The translations under genes and the position numbers were made by a program. A stretch of DNA of 54,403 nt, taken from NCBI GenBank assembly GCA_017694885.1, contig JADIMH010000009.1, positions 1 through 54,403 of the forward strand. Reading direction: 5' to 3'. Below the pieces are notes generated by a model, which ran no database searches, was not told where the DNA came from, and was given only the letters and a program-made list of their open reading frames with translations. Source of the DNA: Candidatus Cryptobacteroides faecipullorum. Lineage in GTDB: Bacteria; Bacteroidota; Bacteroidia; Bacteroidales; UBA932. This document shows, one piece after another, positions 8,919 through 16,276 of the stretch. The number at the start of each line of letters is the position of its first letter. The first letter of the stretch is position 1.

Positions 8919-10997
8919 ATGACACTTAAACCGATTTTTCTGATTGTTCCGGCAATAATGCTCTCTATAGCCCTGACAGCGGATGCAAAAGGCCAATCCC
9001 CGTCTGCGATTCCGGAAAGTACCCGATGGCATATCGAAGACAGCCATTCCATCCGCTGGGATATAGGGAACGACATTCCTCACTATGACCACATAGAGAT
9101 GAGCGGAGAACAGGTATCTGTCGTTTACCGCTACGGGGTAGATGAAAACGGGGCGTTCGCCATGGAGAGATCCATAATATGGCCTATGCTCAGAACAGTG
9201 CCGAACGATACCCATGCAAGTCTCACCGTCCAGTTCAGAGACAGTTTCACGGACGGTATCCGGGCCGAAGGCTCACCGTTAGGCAAGGAAAAAGTGGAGT
9301 GGATACGCCTTGACGGAACGCTTACAGTATCGAGCACATTCGCCGGCGGAAGCGGCATCATGATGGAAAGAATATATTTTCCGTCCCCTACCAGACCTGC
9401 AGTATGCGAAAAGTACACCCTGACCAATACCGGAGACAAGCCGGTACTGCTCGAAATCCCTGCTGTCCTGAACAGAACGGAAACGGATCCTGAATACGGC
9501 ACGGAAGGGAGCTACAGACTGATAGCGGCGACTCAGGAGAGCACAGACAGGTCTTACCGCCTGATGCCGGGAGAATCCGTGTCCTTCAATGCCTCGATAC
9601 AGGGTCTCAAAACCCCTCAGGTAGAAATGCCTGTAGACACCGACAGGGAACTGGAGGAACGCAGGGCATTCGTATCAGGAATTACAGGTACGCTGGTTCT
9701 CGATACTCCCGATCCGGTTCTGAATACAATGTTCGCCTTCTCCAAGCTGAGAGGGGCAGAGAGTATTTTCCGCACACGCGGAGGCTTGATGCAGAGCCCT
9801 GGAGGGGAAGCGTATTATGCAGCCCTGTGGTGCAACGACCAGGCGGAATACATCAACCCGTTCTTCCCGTTCCTCGGTTACGAAAAAGGGAATGAATCTG
9901 CACTTAACAGTTTCCTGCATTTCGCCAGGTATATGAATCCCGAGTTCAATTACATACCGTGGTCCATCATAGCCGAAGGATATGATTCATTAGGAGCCTT
10001 CGACCGCGGAGATGCGGCCATGCTCGCATACGGAGCGACAAGATATGCTCTGGAGATGGGGGAAATCTGGATAGCGGAAACTCTGTATCCGCTCATCACA
10101 TGGTCTCTCGAGTACTGCAGGCGGAACCTGGACGGAAACGGCGTAGTAAAATCCACTGCCGATGAGCTGGAACTCAGATTCCCTGCGGGCGATGCCAACC
10201 TGTGCACGTCATCTCTATACTATGATGCACTGCTCTCGGCAGCCTGGCTGGAGGAAGAAATGGACAGGGAATACAGGAAAGACGGAGGTTCCGGCAAAGA
10301 GGGTTCCGCAGCAAAAGCAGAGTCATACAGGAAACAGGCTGCTGAATTGAAAGAAAACATCGAAAAGCATTTCGGATGCAATATGAAAGGATTCGAGACC
10401 TATCGCTACTATGAAGGCAATGACCTCCTCCGTTCATGGATATGCATTCCGCTTGTCATGGACATATTCGACCGTAAAGAAGGGACTGTAAAGGCTTTGC
10501 TGTCCCCTGCGCTGTGGTCAGAAAACGGAGTATATACCGAAGAAGGCACCGATGTCTTCTGGGACAGGGCGACACTGTATGCTTTGAGAGGAATATATGC
10601 TTCAGGCTGCAGAGATGAGGCGACAACCCACATTCAGGAATTTTCCAGACACAGACTGCTCGGGGACCATGTCCCGTATGCCGTGGAAGCATGGCCGGAA
10701 GGCAACCAGAGGCATCTCTCGACCGAAAGCGCACTGTATTGCAGGATATTCACAGAAGGAATGTTCGGATTCAGGCCTACAGGTTTCCGTTCATTTACAT
10801 TACGGCCGCAATTACCGGACGGATGGGACAGGATAGAACTGCGCGGAATCCATGCATGCTCGGATCAGTCGTTCGACATAAAAGTCCGGCGCTCGGGAGA
10901 AAAACTGACCGTTACAGTCTCCATAGATGGCAAGGTATCCGCCAAATACCGTGTTTCCAACGGAGAGCAGTTCAGCATCGACATGGAAAATCTCTGA
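8919..10997 (+). CDS. secreted six-hairpin (alpha/alpha)6 glycosidase-like protein
   Basis: This is an exported protein with a Sec signal (MTLKPIFLIVPAIMLSIA, cleaved near ADAKG). The first 250 or so residues read as beta sandwich. From about residue 265 the sequence is an (alpha/alpha)6 toroid of the six-hairpin glycosidase superfamily that includes GH78 rhamnosidases and GH63/GH15 enzymes. Supporting segments are GGLMQSPGGEAYYAALWCNDQAEY, an acidic stretch ADELELRFPAGDAN, and ALWSENGVYTEEGTDVFWDRATLYAL. It ends in a short beta tail. The specific GH family and substrate are not recognisable to me. It follows the SusCD operon on the same strand but is separated by a terminator hairpin, so it is probably a linked but separately expressed enzyme. 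Confidence 0.7.
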   Translation: MTLKPIFLIVPAIMLSIALTADAKGQSPSAIPESTRWHIEDSHSIRWDIGNDIPHYDHIEMSGEQVSVVYRYGVDENGAFAMERSIIWPMLRTVPNDTHASLTVQFRDSFTDGIRAEGSPLGKEKVEWIRLDGTLTVSSTFAGGSGIMMERIYFPSPTRPAVCEKYTLTNTGDKPVLLEIPAVLNRTETDPEYGTEGSYRLIAATQESTDRSYRLMPGESVSFNASIQGLKTPQVEMPVDTDRELEERRAFVSGITGTLVLDTPDPVLNTMFAFSKLRGAESIFRTRGGLMQSPGGEAYYAALWCNDQAEYINPFFPFLGYEKGNESALNSFLHFARYMNPEFNYIPWSIIAEGYDSLGAFDRGDAAMLAYGATRYALEMGEIWIAETLYPLITWSLEYCRRNLDGNGVVKSTADELELRFPAGDANLCTSSLYYDALLSAAWLEEEMDREYRKDGGSGKEGSAAKAESYRKQAAELKENIEKHFGCNMKGFETYRYYEGNDLLRSWICIPLVMDIFDRKEGTVKALLSPALWSENGVYTEEGTDVFWDRATLYALRGIYASGCRDEATTHIQEFSRHRLLGDHVPYAVEAWPEGNQRHLSTESALYCRIFTEGMFGFRPTGFRSFTLRPQLPDGWDRIELRGIHACSDQSFDIKVRRSGEKLTVTVSIDGKVSAKYRVSNGEQFSIDMENL

Positions 10998-11014
10998 GCA
11001 CAGTATTACCTAAA

Positions 11015-11054
11015 CTGAAAAACAGCCTTCAGGAATCCTGAGGGCTGTTTTCAG
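11015..11054. terminator. bidirectional terminator between convergent genes
   Basis: An inverted repeat pairs 11015-11033 (CTGAAAAACAGCCTTCAGG) with 11037-11054 (CCTGAGGGCTGTTTTCAG). It has A and T runs on the outer parts of the two arms and lies between the convergent glycosidase-like gene and the aldolase gene, so it can serve both strands. Confidence 0.85.
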
Positions 11055-11082
11055 TTTGGAAGTTTCTCTGATATTCAGGAAA

Positions 11083-12084
11083 CTACTCGGCTTTTCCGTC
11101 TGAACCGAGAACGTTGATGATCTTGTGCATATAAAGTTTCTTCATCTCATCGCGTGCCGGGCCAAGGTACTTACGTGGATCGAACTCGGCAGGTTTCTCT
11201 GCGAATACCTTGCGGATAGCTGCAGTCATTGCGAGACGTGAGTCTGAGTCGATGTTGATCTTGCATACGGCTGACTTGGCTGCTTTGCGGAGTTCCTCCT
11301 CAGGGATACCGATAGCGGCATCAAGTTTTCCACCGTATTTGTTGATCATATCAACATACTCCTGAGGAACTGATGATGAGCCGTGAAGAACGATAGGGAA
11401 ACCAGGAAGCTCCTTCATAACACCGTCGAGCACGTCGAATGCAAGTGGCGGAGGAACCAGACGCCCTGTCTTAGGATCGACATGGCACTGCTCCGGTTTG
11501 AACTTGTATGCTCCGTGTGAAGTTCCGATAGAGATGGCGAGAGAGTCGCATCCTGTCTTGCTTGTGAAGTCAACCACTTCCTCAGGACGGGTATAAGTGT
11601 GATGCTCTGCTACGACCTCATCCTCGACACCTGCGAGGACTCCGAGCTCACCCTCGACTGTTACGTCGAACTGGTGTGCATACTCTACGACTTTCTTTGT
11701 AAGGGCGACATTCTCGTCATATGGAAGGTGTGAACCGTCGATCATGACTGAAGAGAAGCCCATGTCAACGCAGCTCTTGCAGAGCTCGAAAGAATCGCCG
11801 TGGTCAAGGTGAAGAACGATCTGAGGATGCTCCCAGCCGAGTTCTTTTGCATACTCGACAGCACCTTCTGCCATATAACGGAGAAGGGTCTGGTTTGCAT
11901 ACTGGCGTGCTCCTTTGGAAACCTGAAGGATCACCGGTGACTTGGTCTCGGCAGCGGCCTGGATGATGGCCTGGAGCTGCTCCATATTGTTGAAATTGAA
12001 TGCCGGAATAGCATATCCGCCATTGATGGCCTTGGCAAACATTTCTTTGGTGTTTACAAGGCCGAGTGATTTGTAAGATACCAT
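11083..12084 (-). CDS. fba: class II fructose-1,6-bisphosphate aldolase
   Basis: This cytosolic enzyme cleaves fructose-1,6-bisphosphate to DHAP and glyceraldehyde-3-phosphate and runs in reverse in gluconeogenesis. The 333 residues match the metal-dependent class II family. Visible landmarks are GYAIPAFNFNNMEQ near the N-terminus, the metal-binding HLDHGDSFELC, VMIDGSHLPYDENV, the metal-binding EHHTYTRPEE, and the phosphate-binding LHGSSSVP. The ATG at 12084 gives a full-length N-terminus. It is transcribed alone, divergent from gmk, and shares a palindromic promoter region with it. Confidence 0.96.
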   Translation of the reverse strand: MVSYKSLGLVNTKEMFAKAINGGYAIPAFNFNNMEQLQAIIQAAAETKSPVILQVSKGARQYANQTLLRYMAEGAVEYAKELGWEHPQIVLHLDHGDSFELCKSCVDMGFSSVMIDGSHLPYDENVALTKKVVEYAHQFDVTVEGELGVLAGVEDEVVAEHHTYTRPEEVVDFTSKTGCDSLAISIGTSHGAYKFKPEQCHVDPKTGRLVPPPLAFDVLDGVMKELPGFPIVLHGSSSVPQEYVDMINKYGGKLDAAIGIPEEELRKAAKSAVCKINIDSDSRLAMTAAIRKVFAEKPAEFDPRKYLGPARDEMKKLYMHKIINVLGSDGKAE

Positions 12085-12174
12085 AATATAATATGATTGT
12101 TAAAGTTTTCTCCGTTTAAAATCCGTCAAAAAACCGCGCTTTTGCCTGCAATAATTCTGCCAGCGGAGGTATTT

Positions 12175-12206
12175 TTGAAAAAACTGCACAAAAATAATTA
12201 TTTTTG
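12175..12206 (+). promoter_or_regulatory. Bacteroidota-type promoter of gmk-nadD
   Basis: TTG at 12175-12177 and TATTTTTG at 12199-12206 are 21 bp apart, matching the Bacteroidota -33/-7 pattern (TAnnTTTG). The gmk ATG is 27 bp downstream. The -7 box is the right half of an 18-bp palindrome (12189-12206) whose left half is a -7 box for the opposite strand. Confidence 0.75.
12189..12196 (-). promoter_or_regulatory. -7 box of the aldolase promoter
   Basis: On the minus strand this reads TATTTTTG, a match to TAnnTTTG. It lies 104 bp upstream of the aldolase ATG, which leaves a long leader. No clear TTG is seen at the -33 distance, so support rests on the -7 box alone. Confidence 0.45.
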
Positions 12207-12233
12207 CGCAAAATTAAAATTCAGACGACTAAT

Positions 12234-12803
12234 ATGGACGGAAAGGTAGTCATTTTTTCAGCTCCATCCGGAGCCGGCAAAAGCACGATAGTAAACCATC
12301 TTCTGAAAAAGTTCCCCGAGCTTGAATTTTCCATATCAGCCACTTCAAGGGCTCCGAGAGGAAACGAGCAGGACGGCAGGGAATACTATTTCTTTTCAGC
12401 TGAAAGGTTCAGGCAGCTGATTGCCGAAGACAAGTTCGTCGAGCATGAAGAAGTCTATCCCGGTTCATTCTACGGGACACTGAAATCGGAGGTGGAACGC
12501 ATATGGGCCAAAGGCCATGTGATAGTCTTCGACATCGATGTCAAGGGAGGGGTAAACGTCAAGAGGATCTTCGGAGACAAGGCGTTTTCGGTATTCATCC
12601 AGGCTCCGTCCGTGGATGTGCTCAGGCAGAGGCTCATCGGCAGGGGGACAGATTCGGCGGAGGCCATAGAGAAAAGAGTAGCGAAAGCCGCATCCGAAAT
12701 GGAATTCGCTGCAGGCAAGTTCGACTACGTACTGGTCAATGATGACCTGGAAACCGCATTGGCCGAAGCCGAGAAGATAATAGGCAAGTTTATCGAAAAA
12801 TGA
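12234..12803 (+). CDS. gmk: guanylate kinase
   Basis: This enzyme phosphorylates GMP to GDP with ATP in the cytosol. It has the P-loop APSGAGKST close to the N-terminus, the GMP-binding region SATSRAPRGNEQDGREYYF, and HEEVYPGSFYGTL, all as in the family; the length (189 residues) is slightly short but complete. I chose the ATG at 12234 because the in-frame TTG at 12204 lies inside the promoter -7 box. Its last four bases overlap the nadD start (ATGA), so the two are translationally coupled. Confidence 0.97.
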   Translation: MDGKVVIFSAPSGAGKSTIVNHLLKKFPELEFSISATSRAPRGNEQDGREYYFFSAERFRQLIAEDKFVEHEEVYPGSFYGTLKSEVERIWAKGHVIVFDIDVKGGVNVKRIFGDKAFSVFIQAPSVDVLRQRLIGRGTDSAEAIEKRVAKAASEMEFAAGKFDYVLVNDDLETALAEAEKIIGKFIEK

Positions 12804-13363
12804 ATATAGCCGTATACCCAGGGTCATTCAATCCCCTGCACATCGGGCACCTGGCGATAATGAAGTATCTGACCGAAGAAATGGACTTCGACCGGGTCTA
12901 CCTGATCGTGTCGCCACAGAATCCGTTCAAAGGCAAGGAACTTCTCCAGAGCGGACAGGAAAGGTACGAAGCGGCTGTCAGAGCCGTATCCAGACATCCT
13001 GAACTTAAAGTGACGGCGGACGACATAGAACTCAGTATGCCGGCTCCGCAATACACAATACGGACGCTCGATGCACTGTCTGCCAGAGAGCCGGAAAATT
13101 CTTTCACTCTGGTAATCGGAGCAGACAACCTGGATGCCATACGGCGCTGGAGGGATTCTGAAAGGATACTGACAGAATACGGTGTAGTCGTCTACCCCAG
13201 AAAAGGTTTCGACATCGAAGCCATCAGCCTCAGACTTCATGAAGAGAACGGAAAGGGCGCATATAAAATAAGGACGATAGACGCCCCTGTAGTGGAAATC
13301 TCATCATCAGAGATCCGCCAGGCCATCGCCGAAGGAAGGAACATGGAAGAATACCTTATGTAA
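12800..13363 (+). CDS. nadD: nicotinate-nucleotide adenylyltransferase
   Basis: This enzyme adenylates nicotinate mononucleotide to deamido-NAD in NAD synthesis. Nucleotidyltransferase signatures are GSFNPLHIGHL (the HxGH motif) at the N-terminus and ISSSEIRQAI (the ISSTxxR motif) near the C-terminus, with VIGADNLDAIRRW between. The 187 residues match the family. It overlaps gmk by 4 bp and precedes the CYTH protein by 6 bp, so all three form one operon. Confidence 0.95.
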   Translation: MNIAVYPGSFNPLHIGHLAIMKYLTEEMDFDRVYLIVSPQNPFKGKELLQSGQERYEAAVRAVSRHPELKVTADDIELSMPAPQYTIRTLDALSAREPENSFTLVIGADNLDAIRRWRDSERILTEYGVVVYPRKGFDIEAISLRLHEENGKGAYKIRTIDAPVVEISSSEIRQAIAEGRNMEEYLM

Positions 13364-13369
13364 GCCGTT

Positions 13370-13843
13370 ATGAACCATATTGAAACAGAAAGGAAATTTC
13401 TCGTAAAGGACGACACCTATAAAAGATATGCGACAGAGTCGCACCGGATGACCCAGGGGTATATATGCAGGGAGTCCGGCAGAACCGTAAGGGTGCGTAT
13501 ATCGGACGGACGCGGATGGCTGACCATCAAGGGGGCGAGCAGCGGCAACGGCCTGAGCCGCTATGAATGGGAAAAAGAGATCCCTGCCGATGAAGCGGAA
13601 AGGCTGTTGGACCTGTGCATGGAAGGGACAATCGACAAGACCAGATATATCGTCCCTTTCGAGGGACACAGTTTCGAAGTAGACGAATTTTACGGAGACA
13701 ACGAGGGACTCACTGTGGCTGAAGTCGAACTCGAAAACGAAACCGAGCCGTTCAGCAGACCTGAATGGCTCGGGAAAGAGGTCACCGGCGACCGCCGGTA
13801 CTATAATTCGATGCTGACGGAACATCCGTACAGCCAATGGTAG
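13370..13843 (+). CDS. CYTH domain protein (probable triphosphatase)
   Basis: This is a CYTH triphosphate tunnel protein. It opens with the signature EXEXK motif ETERK, followed by basic and acidic strand residues (TVRVRISDGRGWLTIKG, RYEWEKEIP, FEVDEFYGDNEGL, AEVELENE). At 157 residues it is a stand-alone CYTH domain. Small bacterial members are usually inorganic triphosphatases; an adenylate cyclase role is not supported by context. It is the last gene of the gmk-nadD operon. Confidence 0.9.
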   Translation: MNHIETERKFLVKDDTYKRYATESHRMTQGYICRESGRTVRVRISDGRGWLTIKGASSGNGLSRYEWEKEIPADEAERLLDLCMEGTIDKTRYIVPFEGHSFEVDEFYGDNEGLTVAEVELENETEPFSRPEWLGKEVTGDRRYYNSMLTEHPYSQW

Positions 13844-13865
13844 ACCGGGCAGCCGTCCGGTCTAC
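13840..13865. terminator. hairpin between convergent CYTH and GH109 genes
   Basis: A perfect 9-bp stem pairs GTAGACCGG (13840-13848) with CCGGTCTAC (13857-13865) around an 8-base loop. The CYTH stop codon is inside the left arm. No T run follows, so termination may be weak or factor-dependent. Confidence 0.45.
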
Positions 13866-13892
13866 GGACTGTTCCGGGGAACCGCATACAGA

Positions 13893-15314
13893 CTATTCCG
13901 CGAATGCGTGGCGGTATCCCTGTATCTTGTTCCACCCTCCACGGGTAAAGTCCGGGATTTCGACAGGAGCATTTCCGTTTTCTATGGAAATCGCTGTCAG
14001 CTCAGTCAGGCAGCACCATTCTGCCAGGTCATATACGTCCATATCCAGCGGCAACCCATTGCGCAGGCAGTATATCAGCCTGTAATCCATGATATAATCC
14101 ATTCCGCCATGTCCGCCCACTTTCTTTGCGGTATTTTCAAGCTCTTTCTGTATAGGATGCTTGTATTTCTCCATAAGAGCGGCCTTTACGTCCTCAGGCA
14201 CGAAACTGTGCGCTGAAAGGTTCTCGATATCCACTTTCCCTGATTCCGAAGTCTGGCCGCCGGTATAGAGGTCACCGACTTTCGATTTATCCACCATATA
14301 TCCTTCTATCGGATACTTGTTTGCAAAGCCTTTGGTTCCAGTAAGCTGGTAAAGCCTGTTATACGGACGTGGAGTCACCACGTCATGCTGGATCATTATC
14401 GTCTTGCCCTTCTCGGTACGGATCATCGTCATGGTATGGTCTCCGTTCTGGAAATCCGGAGCGGCTTCTCCCCTATGGGTTTCATAATACCCCTTGCCGT
14501 TAACGGCTTTGGTATCCATCGACACCAGGACATTCATCTTGTCGCCTCTGTGGATATCCATTGCCTGACAGACAGGGCCCAAACCGTGCGTCGGATACAC
14601 GTCGCCGCGGTGATCGCGGTTGTAAAGCAGTCTCCAGTCATGCCAGTACTCGTCCCAGAACTCCTCCAGATTATGGATATATGCACCCTCGCCGTGAAGC
14701 ACCTCGCCGAAAAGTCCATGCTGCGCCATATTCAGGGTAGTAAGCTCGAAAAAGTCATATACGCAGTTCTCAAGCTGCATGCAGTGCTTCCTCGTTTTTT
14801 CGGAAGTATTGACAAGGTCCCATATCTGCTTCATATTCATGGCTGCAGGCACCTCGATGGCAACATGCTTGCCGTGCTCCATGGCATATACGGCCATTTC
14901 CACATGTACCTGCCAGTTGGTAGCTATATACACCAGATCAATGTCGTCTCTCTCGCAGAGCTGTTTCCACACCTGCTCGTCTCCGCTATAGGAAACAGCC
15001 TCGTGGCGTCCGTGCTTTTTGAGAATATTCTGGCATTTTTCAACATTACCCGGCTCGACATCGCACAGGGCTACGATATCGGTGCCTTCGATCTGGCTCA
15101 TGCGTTCTACCGCTCCCGGTCCGCGCATTCCCAGACCGATGAAACCGATACGGACAGTTTCAAGTGCAGGAGCGGCAAATCCGAGCATGTCCTCCTGTCC
15201 TGCAGGTCTCTCGGGAACCTCGGTCCTGATAATTCCACTTGTAGGGTTCTGGCAACTCCACAAAGCCGCCAACGCTACTGAAAAAGCCAATAAGAATCTG
15301 GAAAATCTTTTCAT
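13893..15314 (-). CDS. GH109-type Gfo/Idh/MocA lipoprotein (probable alpha-N-acetylgalactosaminidase)
   Basis: The N-terminus is a lipoprotein signal (ALAALWSCQN), followed by a Rossmann dinucleotide-binding fold (VRIGFIGLGMRGPGAVERM) and the C-terminal beta-sheet domain of the Gfo/Idh/MocA superfamily. Segments such as ATNWQVHVEMAVYAMEHGKH, GEGAYIHNLEEFW, and YPTHGLGPVCQAMDI are typical of GH109, whose members use bound NAD to hydrolyse glycosides through an oxidation-elimination route. Export as a lipoprotein fits a periplasmic or surface glycosidase rather than a cytosolic dehydrogenase. GalNAc specificity is inferred from the family. It lies 36 bp downstream of the pseudouridine synthase on the same strand. 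Confidence 0.87.
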   Translation of the reverse strand: MKRFSRFLLAFSVALAALWSCQNPTSGIIRTEVPERPAGQEDMLGFAAPALETVRIGFIGLGMRGPGAVERMSQIEGTDIVALCDVEPGNVEKCQNILKKHGRHEAVSYSGDEQVWKQLCERDDIDLVYIATNWQVHVEMAVYAMEHGKHVAIEVPAAMNMKQIWDLVNTSEKTRKHCMQLENCVYDFFELTTLNMAQHGLFGEVLHGEGAYIHNLEEFWDEYWHDWRLLYNRDHRGDVYPTHGLGPVCQAMDIHRGDKMNVLVSMDTKAVNGKGYYETHRGEAAPDFQNGDHTMTMIRTEKGKTIMIQHDVVTPRPYNRLYQLTGTKGFANKYPIEGYMVDKSKVGDLYTGGQTSESGKVDIENLSAHSFVPEDVKAALMEKYKHPIQKELENTAKKVGGHGGMDYIMDYRLIYCLRNGLPLDMDVYDLAEWCCLTELTAISIENGNAPVEIPDFTRGGWNKIQGYRHAFAE

Positions 15315-15350
15315 AGTCTTGTTATATTTAATGTAATTCCTTAAGAAGCA

Positions 15351-16067
15351 TTACAAATGCAGCCCTTTCCAGGATTCCGGAACAGGGGCTTCTATTTTCA
15401 CAGGTATCTTCTTTACCGGGTGGATAAACTCTATTCTTCTGGCATGCAGGCATATCCCTCCGTCAGGATTGGATCTCGGTGCCCCGTATTTCAGGTCTCC
15501 CTTTATATGGCACCCCATATCTGCAAGCTGACACCTTATCTGATGGTGACGGCCGGTAAGCAGCTCCACTTCCAGCAGGAAATATCTGTCAGTGGCATCG
15601 GCCAGCCTGTATCTCAGTTTCGCCGCTCTGGCGTCTTTCCTCTTCGCAGGATCCCCTCTGAATACATAGGACTTGTTCTGCTGCTCGTTGCGCACCAGAT
15701 AACAGGTCAGTTCACCGGCCTCGGCAGGAGGGGCCGCACAGACAAGAGCCCAATAGAACTTGTGGATTTCCCCGTTCCGGAACATGGCATTGAGTCTGGA
15801 GAGGGCTTTGGAAGTCTTGGCCAGCACCACCAGACCGCTGACCGGCCGGTCGAGACGGTGCGGAATGCCGATAAATACGCTGCCCGGCTTGGAATCGCGC
15901 ATTGCAATAAAGGATTTGTATAGATCAGCTATGGTCTCGTCCCCGGTAATATCGGACTGGACGATCTCCCCTACCCTTTTATTGACCACCAGCAGGTGGT
16001 TGTCTTCATAAAGGATACGGTCTGCAGCATCCTTATATTCATCCTGTGTCAGTTCCCTGTATATCAT
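15351..16067 (-). CDS. RluA-family pseudouridine synthase
   Basis: This enzyme isomerises uridine to pseudouridine in rRNA or tRNA. It has the catalytic HRLDRPVSGLVV with the essential Asp, NHLLVVNKRVGEIVQ upstream, LLTGRHHQIRCQL, and a C-terminal HARRIEFIHPV. There is no S4 domain, so it is a short RluA-type member; the target base cannot be assigned. I chose the ATG at 16067 (MIYREL) over an in-frame upstream ATG at 16103, because the promoter -7 box lies between the two, only 4 bp before the chosen start. A leaderless transcript is therefore likely. Confidence 0.9.
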   Translation of the reverse strand: MIYRELTQDEYKDAADRILYEDNHLLVVNKRVGEIVQSDITGDETIADLYKSFIAMRDSKPGSVFIGIPHRLDRPVSGLVVLAKTSKALSRLNAMFRNGEIHKFYWALVCAAPPAEAGELTCYLVRNEQQNKSYVFRGDPAKRKDARAAKLRYRLADATDRYFLLEVELLTGRHHQIRCQLADMGCHIKGDLKYGAPRSNPDGGICLHARRIEFIHPVKKIPVKIEAPVPESWKGLHL

Positions 16068-16071
16068 AGGA

Positions 16072-16103
16072 CAAATATAAACATATTTTTGATAATCCCT
16101 CAA
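16072..16103 (-). promoter_or_regulatory. Bacteroidota-type promoter of the RluA-family gene
   Basis: On the minus strand TTG (16103-16101) and TATATTTG (16079-16072) are exactly 21 bp apart. Only four bases (TCCT) separate the -7 box from the ATG, so the expected transcription start is at or next to the A of the start codon. Confidence 0.75.
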
Positions 16104-16106
16104 CTA

Positions 16107-16145
16107 ATGTCACTGACATGGCATCTTTTTTCTGCCATTTTGGCA
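16107..16145 (+). promoter_or_regulatory. two palindromes upstream of dnaK, candidate operator
   Basis: ATGTCA-C-TGACAT (16107-16119) and TGCCA-TTT-TGGCA (16133-16145) are perfect 13-bp palindromes. A further TGGCA (16119-16123) pairs with the TGCCA at 16133-16137. This is not CIRCE. No TAnnTTTG promoter is evident before dnaK, so these repeats may belong to an alternative heat-shock control element. Both lie in the region shared with the divergent RluA-family gene. Confidence 0.45.
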
Positions 16146-16276
16146 TATGAGAAAGAGTTTCGGGCATTGGCACAACATTCGTTATTACTCCCGGCGTTGT
16201 CCGGAACGGACTCCTGGAAAGGACAGGCCGGACAGCAAAAGGAATTTTAAGTCGAATAATAAAAAGGAAAAATATT

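Noticed and set aside
14385..15281. A 298-codon plus-strand frame
   Set aside because: Antisense to the GH109-type gene, with no domain signature.
16167..16183. Sigma-54 promoter for dnaK
   Set aside because: TTGGCAC matches the -24 element, but the invariant -12 GC is GT; kept only as a note in the dnaK finding.
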